Source: Burkholderia glumae LMG 2196 = ATCC 33617 (GTDB lineage Bacteria; Pseudomonadota; Gammaproteobacteria; Burkholderiales; Burkholderiaceae). Taken from it: a DNA stretch of 64,000 bases. Numbering within the stretch: the first letter of the stretch is position 1; the number at the start of each line of letters is the position of its first letter. Position numbers and translations under genes: made by a program. The notes under the pieces are model-generated. The model searched no databases. It was not told the DNA's origin and was given only the letters and a program-made list of their open reading frames with translations. Location: positions 2,542,001 through 2,606,000 of the forward strand of contig NZ_CP009434.1 of NCBI RefSeq assembly GCF_000960995.1, given 5' to 3'. Shown here piece after piece: positions 27,384 to 34,164 of this stretch.

Positions 27384-27474
27384 GTGGGGCTCCTGTTTGA
27401 AGAAAGGAAAGCAAAACGGATCGCCGGGCGGCCGCGCAGGCGCGCCGCCGACGGCAAGGCAGGGCCGGGCCGCG

Positions 27475-28233
27475 TCATCGGGCAGGCGCCGCTGCGGGCC
27501 ACCCACCGCGCAGCGCGGCCAGCGCGAGCGCGGCCAGCAGCACGAGCGGCACGCCGAGCGCCCAGAACGAGGCGGCGCGCCAGCCCAGCGCGCCGCCGCC
27601 GGCGCCGAGCGCGAACGCGGCGATCGGCGGCAGCATCCGCGCGAGGCGGCCGCGCGTGTCGCGGCGCCGCGCCGGCGAGCTGCCCGGCGCGACCAGTTCG
27701 CAGACGTCGAGCACCGCCTGCGTGACGTTGCCCGTCATCACGGTATTGGCCGCAAGGCCGCGCGTGGCGAGCTTCGCATGCGCGTTCTGCACGCCCATCG
27801 CGGCCGCGCCGAGCAGCCCGCAGGCGATCGCGAGCGGTGCGTCGATGCCGACGACCGGCGCGGCGCCCACCCCCGCCAGCATGAACGCCGCGAGCAGCGC
27901 GAATTGCAGGCCGTACAGCGCGCCCGCGTGCCGGGCCATCGCGCCGCCGCCCGCGGCCGGCTCCGCCGTCGCGCCGGCCGTGATGCGGGCGCCGACGATG
28001 CCGGCCACGAACGCCGGGAACGCGAGCAGCTTGACGAGCACGCCGCCGCCCGCGCCCGCGATGCCGGCGCCGATCAGGATGAAGTTGCCGGTGACGTGCG
28101 CGACGAACAGGCCGAACAGCGCGACGAAGCCGAGCGTGTCGACGTAGCCGGCCACGAACGCGAGCAGCACGTTCTCGTGACGCAGTGCGACGCGCATCCA
28201 GCCCGCGCCCGGCGTGTCGGGGGACGCGCTCAT
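27475..28233 (-). CDS. YoaK/DUF1275 family membrane protein
   Basis: A 252-residue inner-membrane protein with about six hydrophobic segments. The N-terminal L-L-A-F-V-A-G-Y-V-D-T-L-G-F and A-H-V-T-G-N-F pattern is diagnostic of DUF1275 (YoaK). Another family mark is G-V-Q-N-A-H-A-K with T-x-V-M-T-G-N-V-T. Function of the family is unestablished; transport is often suggested. Its start overlaps the stop of the XapX gene by ATGA (28230-28233), indicating translational coupling. Confidence 0.85.
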   Translation of the reverse strand: MSASPDTPGAGWMRVALRHENVLLAFVAGYVDTLGFVALFGLFVAHVTGNFILIGAGIAGAGGGVLVKLLAFPAFVAGIVGARITAGATAEPAAGGGAMARHAGALYGLQFALLAAFMLAGVGAAPVVGIDAPLAIACGLLGAAAMGVQNAHAKLATRGLAANTVMTGNVTQAVLDVCELVAPGSSPARRRDTRGRLARMLPPIAAFALGAGGGALGWRAASFWALGVPLVLLAALALAALRGGWPAAAPAR

Positions 28234-28502
28234 GGCTGGCGCTCGGGGCGAGCCGGCGCATCGGCCGAAGCCATCAGCGCGTGCTTCGCGGCGGGGTCCG
28301 GCGCGGCCGGCGCGCTCGCGCGCCGCGCCTGCTGGGCCGGCTGCCCCCATTGCGCCTGCACGAACGGGATCGCATGCTCGCCGATCACGATGCCGAGCAG
28401 CCCGGCCAGCGCGACGAGCGGCGGCGCCGGCGACTGCACGCGCGAGAAGTAATAGAGCAGCCCGACCACGATGCCGGCGCCCAGCGAAATCAGATATGAC
28501 AT
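28230..28502 (-). CDS. XapX domain membrane protein
   Basis: A 90-residue protein. The first ~50 residues match the XapX/DUF1427 pattern: S-L-G-A-G-I-V-V-G-L-L-Y, V-Q-S-P-A-P-P and A-L-A-G-L-L-G-I-V-I-G-E. This forms two short membrane helices. The C-terminal 40 residues are a polar Ala/Pro-rich tail. The family occurs near xanthosine or nucleoside transport genes in some bacteria but has no proven function. Coupled by overlap to the DUF1275 gene. Confidence 0.82.
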   Translation of the reverse strand: MSYLISLGAGIVVGLLYYFSRVQSPAPPLVALAGLLGIVIGEHAIPFVQAQWGQPAQQARRASAPAAPDPAAKHALMASADAPARPERQP

Positions 28503-28616
28503 GTCGATGCTCCTAGCCTGGCCGCGATCCCGCCGCGCGCCCCGTGCGCCCGGCTCGGCCCGCGGCCGTTCCTGTCCCGTGTTGCCGGCCGGCTCGCGGC
28601 GTTCGGCCGGACGTCT

Positions 28617-29279
28617 TCAATCGCGCCACGGCGAGCCCAGAATCCGGCCGCAGAAGTTCTCGCGGCAGTAGTCGGGATCGATGCGGTCGAGCACGTCCGC
28701 CCCGTTGGTGCCGGCCGCGGTGCGCGGCCGGTGCGCGAGGCCGCGGCCGAACGCGCCGATCACCGCCTCGCCGAAGCCCGCGCCGCGCGGGTAGCGCGCC
28801 AGCACGCCGGCGCGCTCGTGCGGCGTATACGCGTGGTAGTGCGAACCGGTCAGATCGGTGCTGACCGCCTGCGCCAGCACCCGCGCCAGCGGCGATACGC
28901 GTGCCGGCAGCCCCGGCGTGGTATGCAGCGCGATCGCGAGCCACACCTGGTCGCGCCACTGCTGGCTCGCGCCGTGCAGCCGCAGCAGCCCGCACGCGGC
29001 GTCGGCGCTGTCGAGTTCGTAGCGCGCCGTCGAGCGCGCGTAGGCCGCGCTCAGCCCCATGTTCGCGTACAGCGCCGTGACGAACAGCGCGCCGCCCTCG
29101 CAGGCCAGCCCGGCGCGCCGCGCGCTCAGCGCCGCGAACACGAACACGCGGCGCGCATGGCCGAGCAGCACCGGAGGCAGCGCCGCGCGCGCGCTTTCGG
29201 CGGCGGCCACGGCCACCGGCGTACTCGGGATGCGCACGCCCGCCACCTCGCCGCCCACGCTCGACCCCGCTGCTCGCAT
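28617..29279 (-). CDS. HD-family protein lacking the HD dyad
   Basis: A 220-residue protein aligned by eye with cyanamide-hydratase-like HD-domain proteins. It keeps the first His (G-H-A-R-R-V, H41), the A-L-x-x-x-x-G-L segment and the later I-A-L-H-T-T motif (H119) followed by P-G-L. Where relatives have H-D-L-G, this protein has Y-A-N-M-G, with A72 and N73 replacing the metal-binding His-Asp pair. It is therefore probably not a normal metal-dependent phosphohydrolase; it could be a binding or regulatory derivative. The ATG at 29279 has GGGGGAAGGG just upstream. It sits mid-operon, 74 bases after the DoxX gene. Confidence 0.75.
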   Translation of the reverse strand: MRAAGSSVGGEVAGVRIPSTPVAVAAAESARAALPPVLLGHARRVFVFAALSARRAGLACEGGALFVTALYANMGLSAAYARSTARYELDSADAACGLLRLHGASQQWRDQVWLAIALHTTPGLPARVSPLARVLAQAVSTDLTGSHYHAYTPHERAGVLARYPRGAGFGEAVIGAFGRGLAHRPRTAAGTNGADVLDRIDPDYCRENFCGRILGSPWRD

Positions 29280-29353
29280 GCCCTTCCCCCGCGATGTCCG
29301 TGTGGTGTGCGCCACGCCTGCGGCGCGCGGGACCTTGCCGCACGCCGCGGGCG

Positions 29354-29809
29354 TCAGCGCACCCGGCGCCTGCCCCACGGCAGCGCGATGCGGTAGCGCC
29401 CCGGCCCGCCGATCGCCACCGTGCCGAACAGGATCAGCAGCATCCAGGCGAACTGCCCCTGCCCGAGCGACCAGTCGGGATGGACCAGCGTCAGCGCGAC
29501 CACCGTGATCACCAGGATCGGCAGGGCCGCGAGCCGCGCGGCGATGCCGGCCATCATCAGCAGCGGGCACAGCACCTCGGCGAAGATCGCGAACCCGAGC
29601 GTCAACGGCGCGCCCAGATGCAGCGGATCCTCGATCACGGCCAGCTGCGCGCTCGGATGCAGTGCCTTCGGCAGCCCATGCACGAACAGCAGCAGCAGGC
29701 TCGCGGCCACCCGCAGGAACAGCAGCGCCGCGGCGGTGGTATCGAGGCGGCCCGCCCCCAAGGCGACAGCGGGCGAAGCGTGGGCGCCACGCGGCGCGTC
29801 GGACTTCAT
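29354..29809 (-). CDS. DoxX family membrane protein
   Basis: A 151-residue inner-membrane protein with four hydrophobic segments and the DoxX-type pattern L-L-F-L-R-V-A-x-x-x-L-L-L-F-V-H-G and F-A-I-F-A-E-V-L-C-P-L-L. DoxX-like proteins are linked to redox or thiol stress responses and quinone-associated complexes in some bacteria, but most lack assigned function. It starts 12 bases after the amidohydrolase gene ends, so the two are probably cotranscribed. Confidence 0.85.
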   Translation of the reverse strand: MKSDAPRGAHASPAVALGAGRLDTTAAALLFLRVAASLLLLFVHGLPKALHPSAQLAVIEDPLHLGAPLTLGFAIFAEVLCPLLMMAGIAARLAALPILVITVVALTLVHPDWSLGQGQFAWMLLILFGTVAIGGPGRYRIALPWGRRRVR

Positions 29810-29821
29810 CGCGGCGCCCCG

Positions 29822-31699
29822 TCAGAACGCGAAGCAGCTGCAACCGAGCGCGCCCCAGAACGCATTCGGGTCGCCGGCCGGTGCGTTGCGGCCCCAGGCC
29901 AGCCCGTGCGCGTGCCGGTGAACGCCGCACCGATTCGCGCAGCCGTCCGCGCAGGCACGTTCGGGCGCGCCGACCGGGCGATAGCGCGCGTAGCCGCCGA
30001 ACTCCGCCACCGGCGACCAGCTCGGGCTGACCGGCAGCGCGGGCGGCCCGTAGGCGCCGAACTCGCCGTCGGCGTACACCACGCGGCCGTTCACCACCGT
30101 CAGCACCGACTCCAGATGCTTGATCGCGTCTTCCTCGATCGTGAAGAAGTCGTCGGTCAGCACCGCGAAGTCGGCGTAGTGGCCCGGCACGAGCGCGCCC
30201 TTGCTGGTTTCGTCGTTCGAGAACCAGGCGCTGCCCACCGTGTAGCGGCGCAGCGCTTCCATGCGTTCCAGCCGGTCGCGCGCCGCGTAGATCGGCGTGC
30301 CGCCCACGGTGCGCCCCGAGACCAGCCAGTACAGCGAGACGAACGGGTTGTAGCTGGCCACGCGCGTCGCGTCGGTGCCGGCGCCCACCGGCAGGCCGGC
30401 CTCGAGCATCCTGCGCACGGGCGGCGTCTGCGCGGCGGCCTCGGCGCCGTAGCGCGCGATGAAGTACTCGCCCTGGTAGGCCATGCGGTGCTGCACGGCG
30501 ATCCCGCCGCCGAGCGCCGCGATCCGGTCGATGTTGCGCGCCGAGATCGTCTCGCAGTGGTCGAAGAACCAGCGCAGGCCGTCGAACGGCGTGTCGGCGT
30601 CGACGCGCTCGAACACGTCGAGGAAGCGTGAAATCGATTCGTCGTAGGTCGCGTGCAGGCGGAACGGCCAGCGATTCTCGACCAGCAGGCGCACCACCGC
30701 CTCCAGTTCCTGCTCCATTGCATCGGGCAGCTCGGGGCGCGGTTCGAGAAAGTCCTCGAAGTCGGCCGCCGAGAACACCAGCATCTCGCCCGCGCCGTTG
30801 ACCTTGAGGAAATCGTCGCCGTCGCCGGGGCGGGTGGCCTTCACCCATTTCGCGAAATCCTCGATCTCGCGCTTCGCGTTCTGCGTAAACAGGTTGTAGG
30901 CGATCCGGATCGACAGCTGGTCGCGCCGGGCCAGCTCCATGATCACGGCGTAGTCGTCGGGGTAGGCCTGGTAGCCGCCGCCCGCGTCGATCGCGCTCGT
31001 CACGCCGAGCCGGTTCAGCTCGCGCATGAACTGCCGCGTCGAATTCATCTGGTCGTCGGGCGCGAGCTTCGGCCCCTTGGCGAGCGTCGCGTAGAGCAGG
31101 CCCGCGTTCGGCCGCGCGATCAGCATGCCGGTGGGGTTGCCGCGCCGGTCGCGCTGGATCTCGCCGCCCGGCGGATTCGGCGTGTCGCGGTCGTAACCGA
31201 CCGCGCGCAGCGCCGCCGCGTTGAGCAGCGCGCTGTCGTAGAGGTGCAGGAGGAACACCGGCGTATCCGGCGCGATCGCGTTGATCTCGTCGAGCGTCGG
31301 GCCGCGCTTCTCGACGAACTGGAATTCGTTCCAGCCGCCCACCACGCGCACCCATTGCGGCGCCGGCGTGCGCGCCACCTGCGCGCGCAGCATCTCGAGC
31401 GCGTCGCGCAGCGAGGGCACGCCGTCCCAGCGCAGCTCCATGTTGAAGTTCAGGCCGCCGCGAATCACGTGCAGGTGGGAATCGTTGAGGCCCGGGATCA
31501 CGGTGCGGCCGTTCAGGTCGATGCGGCGCGCGTCGCCGCGCGCCCATTGCATCACGTCGGCGTCGCTGCCGGTCGCGACGATCCTGCCGCCGGCCGAGGC
31601 CAGCGCGGTGACGAACGAGCGGCGCTCGTCCTGCGTGGCGATCTTGCCGTTGTAGATCACCAGATCGGCAATGCGTGCCGGTTGCTCGGGGGTGCTCAT
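29822..31699 (-). CDS. YtcJ-like amidohydrolase with Cys/His-rich tail
   Basis: A 625-residue amidohydrolase-superfamily protein (Amidohydro_3 type). Metal-site motif D-S-H-L-H has H75 and H77. Other family segments are G-V-T-S-A-I-D-A-G, F-D-H-C-E-T-I, G-A-G-T-D-A-T-R and the C-terminal strand G-x-Y-A-D-F-A-V-L. No signal peptide. Members hydrolyse amide or ester bonds in small molecules. The last ~45 residues are unusual: C583, C587, C591, H594, H596, H598, and a final G-C-S-C-F-A-F with C620 and C622, which could bind a metal. It is second in the operon, 138 bases after the YcaC-like gene. Confidence 0.85.
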   Translation of the reverse strand: MSTPEQPARIADLVIYNGKIATQDERRSFVTALASAGGRIVATGSDADVMQWARGDARRIDLNGRTVIPGLNDSHLHVIRGGLNFNMELRWDGVPSLRDALEMLRAQVARTPAPQWVRVVGGWNEFQFVEKRGPTLDEINAIAPDTPVFLLHLYDSALLNAAALRAVGYDRDTPNPPGGEIQRDRRGNPTGMLIARPNAGLLYATLAKGPKLAPDDQMNSTRQFMRELNRLGVTSAIDAGGGYQAYPDDYAVIMELARRDQLSIRIAYNLFTQNAKREIEDFAKWVKATRPGDGDDFLKVNGAGEMLVFSAADFEDFLEPRPELPDAMEQELEAVVRLLVENRWPFRLHATYDESISRFLDVFERVDADTPFDGLRWFFDHCETISARNIDRIAALGGGIAVQHRMAYQGEYFIARYGAEAAAQTPPVRRMLEAGLPVGAGTDATRVASYNPFVSLYWLVSGRTVGGTPIYAARDRLERMEALRRYTVGSAWFSNDETSKGALVPGHYADFAVLTDDFFTIEEDAIKHLESVLTVVNGRVVYADGEFGAYGPPALPVSPSWSPVAEFGGYARYRPVGAPERACADGCANRCGVHRHAHGLAWGRNAPAGDPNAFWGALGCSCFAF

Positions 31700-31837
31700 C
31701 GTCGCCCTCCTTCAGGCTGGATGGATTCGCATGCGGCGGACGCGCTGCCGCCGGATTCGGTGGCCGCGCCGCGCGCGCCCGTCGGGGCGCCGCCGCGGCC
31801 GGCTCAGGCGCGTGCCCGAGGCGCGCGCCACGCGGGC

Positions 31838-32473
31838 TCAGCCCGCCTCGCTCGCGTGCTCGCCGAGGATCTGCTTGGCGTAGCGCACGCCGATGCCGTA
31901 GGCGCTGTGCGCCTTGAAGATCTCCATGCAGCCGTCGTAGGTCTCGCCGCGCGCCCAGTCGCGCTGCAGCTCGCACATGAACTGCAGCGAGGTGGTGGGC
32001 ACCGCGCCGGCCTGGATCACGCGCTGCACGGCGCGCTCGTGCGCCTCTTGCGTGACGTCGCCGCAGGCATCGGTCGGCACGTAGATCTCGAAGCCCTCGG
32101 CCAGCATCTGCACGGTCGGAAACGCGACGCAGACTTCCGTCCACAGGCCCGCGATCACGATCTTCCTGCGGCCGGTGGCCTTGATCGCCTCGCGAAATCC
32201 GGCGTCTTCCCAAGAATTCATCGAGGTGCGGTCGATCGGCCGGGTGTTCGGGAACACCGCCTGCACTTCGCTGAGCAGATGGCCGCTGAAGGTCTCCGAG
32301 GCGATCGTCGTCAGCACGGTGGGCACCTTGAACAGGCGTGCCGCCTTGGCGAGGATCTGCACGTTGTGCAGCACCGTGGTGCGCTCGTGCGAGTGCGTGC
32401 CGAAGAACATCTGCGGCTGGTGGTCGATGAGCGCGAGCGCGCAGTTGTCGGGGGTCAGCAGTTCGTAGGCCAT
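31838..32473 (-). CDS. YcaC-like isochorismatase-family hydrolase
   Basis: A 211-residue cysteine hydrolase of the isochorismatase fold. A-L-I-D-H-Q gives catalytic Asp17, and I-A-G-L-W-T-E-V-C-V-A-F gives nucleophile Cys115. The sequence follows E. coli YcaC closely in pattern (N-S-W-E-D, A-I-K-A-T-G-R-R-K). YcaC's natural substrate is unknown. The start at 32473 is chosen for GGAG seven bases upstream; a Met four codons earlier lacks one. It appears to be the first gene of the nine-gene minus-strand run, with CTGAAG-type direct repeats 110-135 bases upstream. Confidence 0.87.
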   Translation of the reverse strand: MAYELLTPDNCALALIDHQPQMFFGTHSHERTTVLHNVQILAKAARLFKVPTVLTTIASETFSGHLLSEVQAVFPNTRPIDRTSMNSWEDAGFREAIKATGRRKIVIAGLWTEVCVAFPTVQMLAEGFEIYVPTDACGDVTQEAHERAVQRVIQAGAVPTTSLQFMCELQRDWARGETYDGCMEIFKAHSAYGIGVRYAKQILGEHASEAG

Positions 32474-32582
32474 CGGAAGCTCCATTGAGGGGGGCGAAGA
32501 ATCGGCTCGCGGTCCGCGCGGCGCGTGGCATCTCGCGCGGCGCCGGGCTTGGCGATTGGCCTGCAGATTACGCAGGCACGAC

Positions 32583-32608
32583 CTGAAAGTCCTGACGTTT
32601 ATCTGAAG
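32583..32608 (+). promoter_or_regulatory. CTGAAG-type direct repeats upstream of the operon
   Basis: CTGAAA (32583), CTGACG (32592) and CTGAAG (32603) occur in the same orientation at 9- and 11-bp steps, 110-135 bases upstream of the YcaC-like start. One-turn direct repeats are the usual target of OmpR-type winged helices. The same hexamer pair recurs at 33881 and 33891. The adjacent winged-helix regulator is the natural candidate ligand; binding is inferred. Confidence 0.45.
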
Positions 32609-32657
32609 CAGGCCGGACCCTGGTGCCGGGCCCGCCGCACCGGCCGCACGGCGCACG

Positions 32658-32688
32658 AAAAAACGCCCGGCCCCAACCGGGCCGGGCG
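32658..32688 (-). terminator. Intrinsic terminator of the chloroperoxidase-like gene
   Basis: CGCCCGGCCC (32664-32673) pairs perfectly with GGGCCGGGCG (32679-32688) around a 5-base loop. On the minus strand it is followed by six T (complement of 32658-32663). It lies 50 bases after the stop of the gene at 32737-33714 and separates it from the nine-gene operon. Confidence 0.85.
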
Positions 32689-32736
32689 GCCTCGCGCGAC
32701 GGCGGACGGCGCGTACTACCCGCGCCCGGCGGCCCG

Positions 32737-33714
32737 TCAGCCCTTCAGGAACGCCAGCAGGTCGGCGTTGACCTGATCCACGTGGGTGCTGCACATGCCG
32801 TGCGGCGCGCCGGCATAGACCTTCAGCGTGGCATGGCGCACCAGCCTGGCCGACAGGCGCGCCGAATCGTCGATCGGCACGATCTGGTCGTCGTCGCCGT
32901 GCAGGATCAGCGTGGGCACGCCGATCTTCTTCAGGTCCTCGGTGTAGTCCACTTCCGAGAACTGCTTGATGCACTCGTACTGGCCTTTGATCGAGCCGGC
33001 CATGCCCTGGCGCCAGAAGTCCTGCACGAGCCCCTGCGAGAGCTTCGCGCCGGGCCGGTTGAAGCCGTAGAACGGCGTGGCGAGATCCAGGTAGAACTGC
33101 GAACGGTTCGCGGCCACGCCGGCCCGGATGCCGTCGAACACCGACATCGGCAGCCCGCCCGGGTTGGCGGCCGACTGCAGCATCCGCGGCGGCACCGCGC
33201 CGATCAGCACGGCCTTCGCGACGCGCGCCTCGCCGTGGCGGCCCAGGTAGTGCGCCACCTCGCCGCCGCCCGTCGAATGGCCGACCAGCATCGCGCCATG
33301 CACGTCGAGCGCGTCGAGCACGGCGGCCAGATCGTCGGCGTAGCTGTCCATGTCGTTGCCCGCCGACGGCTGGCCCGAGCGGCCGTGGCCGCGCCGGTCG
33401 TGCGCGATCACGCGGCAGCCCTGGTTGACGAGGCACAGCATCTGCGCGTCCCAGGCGTCGGCCGACAGCGGCCAGCCATGCGAGAACACCACCGGCGTGC
33501 CGCTGCCCCAGTCCTTGTAGTAGATCGGCGTGCCGTCCTTGGCCGCCACGTAGCCGCCGCCGTCCGGGCGGCCCTTGGCGTGCGCCTGGGCGTGGGGCGC
33601 CGTGGCCGTGCCGGCGGCGGCAGGCAGGCTCGACATCGCCGCCATCGCGCCGGCCACGCCCGCGCCGGCCGAGAGCAGGCGGCGGCGCGTCATGAGGCTG
33701 TACTGGGTCGTCAT
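32737..33714 (-). CDS. Tat-exported chloroperoxidase-like alpha/beta hydrolase
   Basis: A 325-residue hydrolase close in pattern to cofactor-free haloperoxidases/arylesterases. It has D-W-G-S-G-x-P-V-V-F-S-H-G-W, R-R-G-H-G-R-S, nucleophile G-H-S-T-G-G (Ser147), H-G-D-D-D-Q-I-V-P-I-D and P-H-G-M for His. The N-terminus has a twin-arginine signal (R-R-R-L-L-S, residues 10-15) and a hydrophobic stretch to about residue 34, so export of the folded enzyme is expected. GAAGGAGA precedes the ATG at 33714. It is transcribed separately from the operon downstream because a strong terminator follows it. Confidence 0.87.
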   Translation of the reverse strand: MTTQYSLMTRRRLLSAGAGVAGAMAAMSSLPAAAGTATAPHAQAHAKGRPDGGGYVAAKDGTPIYYKDWGSGTPVVFSHGWPLSADAWDAQMLCLVNQGCRVIAHDRRGHGRSGQPSAGNDMDSYADDLAAVLDALDVHGAMLVGHSTGGGEVAHYLGRHGEARVAKAVLIGAVPPRMLQSAANPGGLPMSVFDGIRAGVAANRSQFYLDLATPFYGFNRPGAKLSQGLVQDFWRQGMAGSIKGQYECIKQFSEVDYTEDLKKIGVPTLILHGDDDQIVPIDDSARLSARLVRHATLKVYAGAPHGMCSTHVDQVNADLLAFLKG

Positions 33715-33873
33715 CTCTTCTCCTTCGATACCTCGCCGCGGACCGGCCGGGCGAGCGGTTGGCGTCGTGCTGGATGGGATCGCCGCCGGGCGGGCCGCCC
33801 GCGCGTGTTGCGCGGCCGCGCGCCGGTCCGGGACGCGAAGGCAGCCTATCGGGGAGCAACGCCCAAGTCCTTT

Positions 33874-33896
33874 GGCAAACCTGAAGCGTTCTGAAG
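33874..33896 (+). promoter_or_regulatory. CTGAAG direct repeat, second operator candidate
   Basis: CTGAAG at 33881-33886 and 33891-33896, exactly 10 bp apart, lies 170 bases upstream of the chloroperoxidase-like start. It is embedded in GGCAAACCTGAAGCG (33874-33888), which recurs at 34085. It matches the repeats upstream of the nine-gene operon. Confidence 0.45.
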
Positions 33897-34084
33897 CACG
33901 GGCGGCGGGCACCGGCTGCAGGGAGGCTGCGGACGCCGCGAGGCGCACGCATCGGCCGGCGCGGCACGGCACGCCGATGCCGGGCAAGCGCGCCGCCGCG
34001 GCATGGGGGTGGCGTTCCCGCACCGGGCCGGTGGGCGCGAACGGCGGCCCGGCGCATCATGCGGCGTGAGCTGGCGGCGCGAAC

Positions 34085-34099
34085 GGCAAACCTGAAGCG
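34085..34099 (+). repeat. Second copy of GGCAAACCTGAAGCG
   Basis: Exact 15-base copy of 33874-33888, 211 bases away, just beyond the 3' end of the second large regulator. It has a single CTGAAG hexamer and could be an auxiliary binding site. Confidence 0.4.
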
Positions 34100-34164
34100 G
34101 CCGCCCGGCAGGGTCCGGCCGTCACGGCGCGCGACGCCGCGGGCGGCGCCGCGTTCGCGCCCGC

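Larger units (their letters stand above)
33715..34164. other. Upstream region of the chloroperoxidase-like gene
   Basis: These 450 bases hold no gene. They contain the CTGAAG direct-repeat pair at 33881-33896 and a second copy of the 15-mer GGCAAACCTGAAGCG at 34085-34099. Confidence 0.45.

Noticed and set aside
28617..32531. A 1304-codon open frame on the minus strand covering several genes
   Set aside because: Only its last 220 codons (HD-family protein) have domain sequence; the rest is an Arg-rich shadow of the amidohydrolase and YcaC-like genes, common at this GC content.
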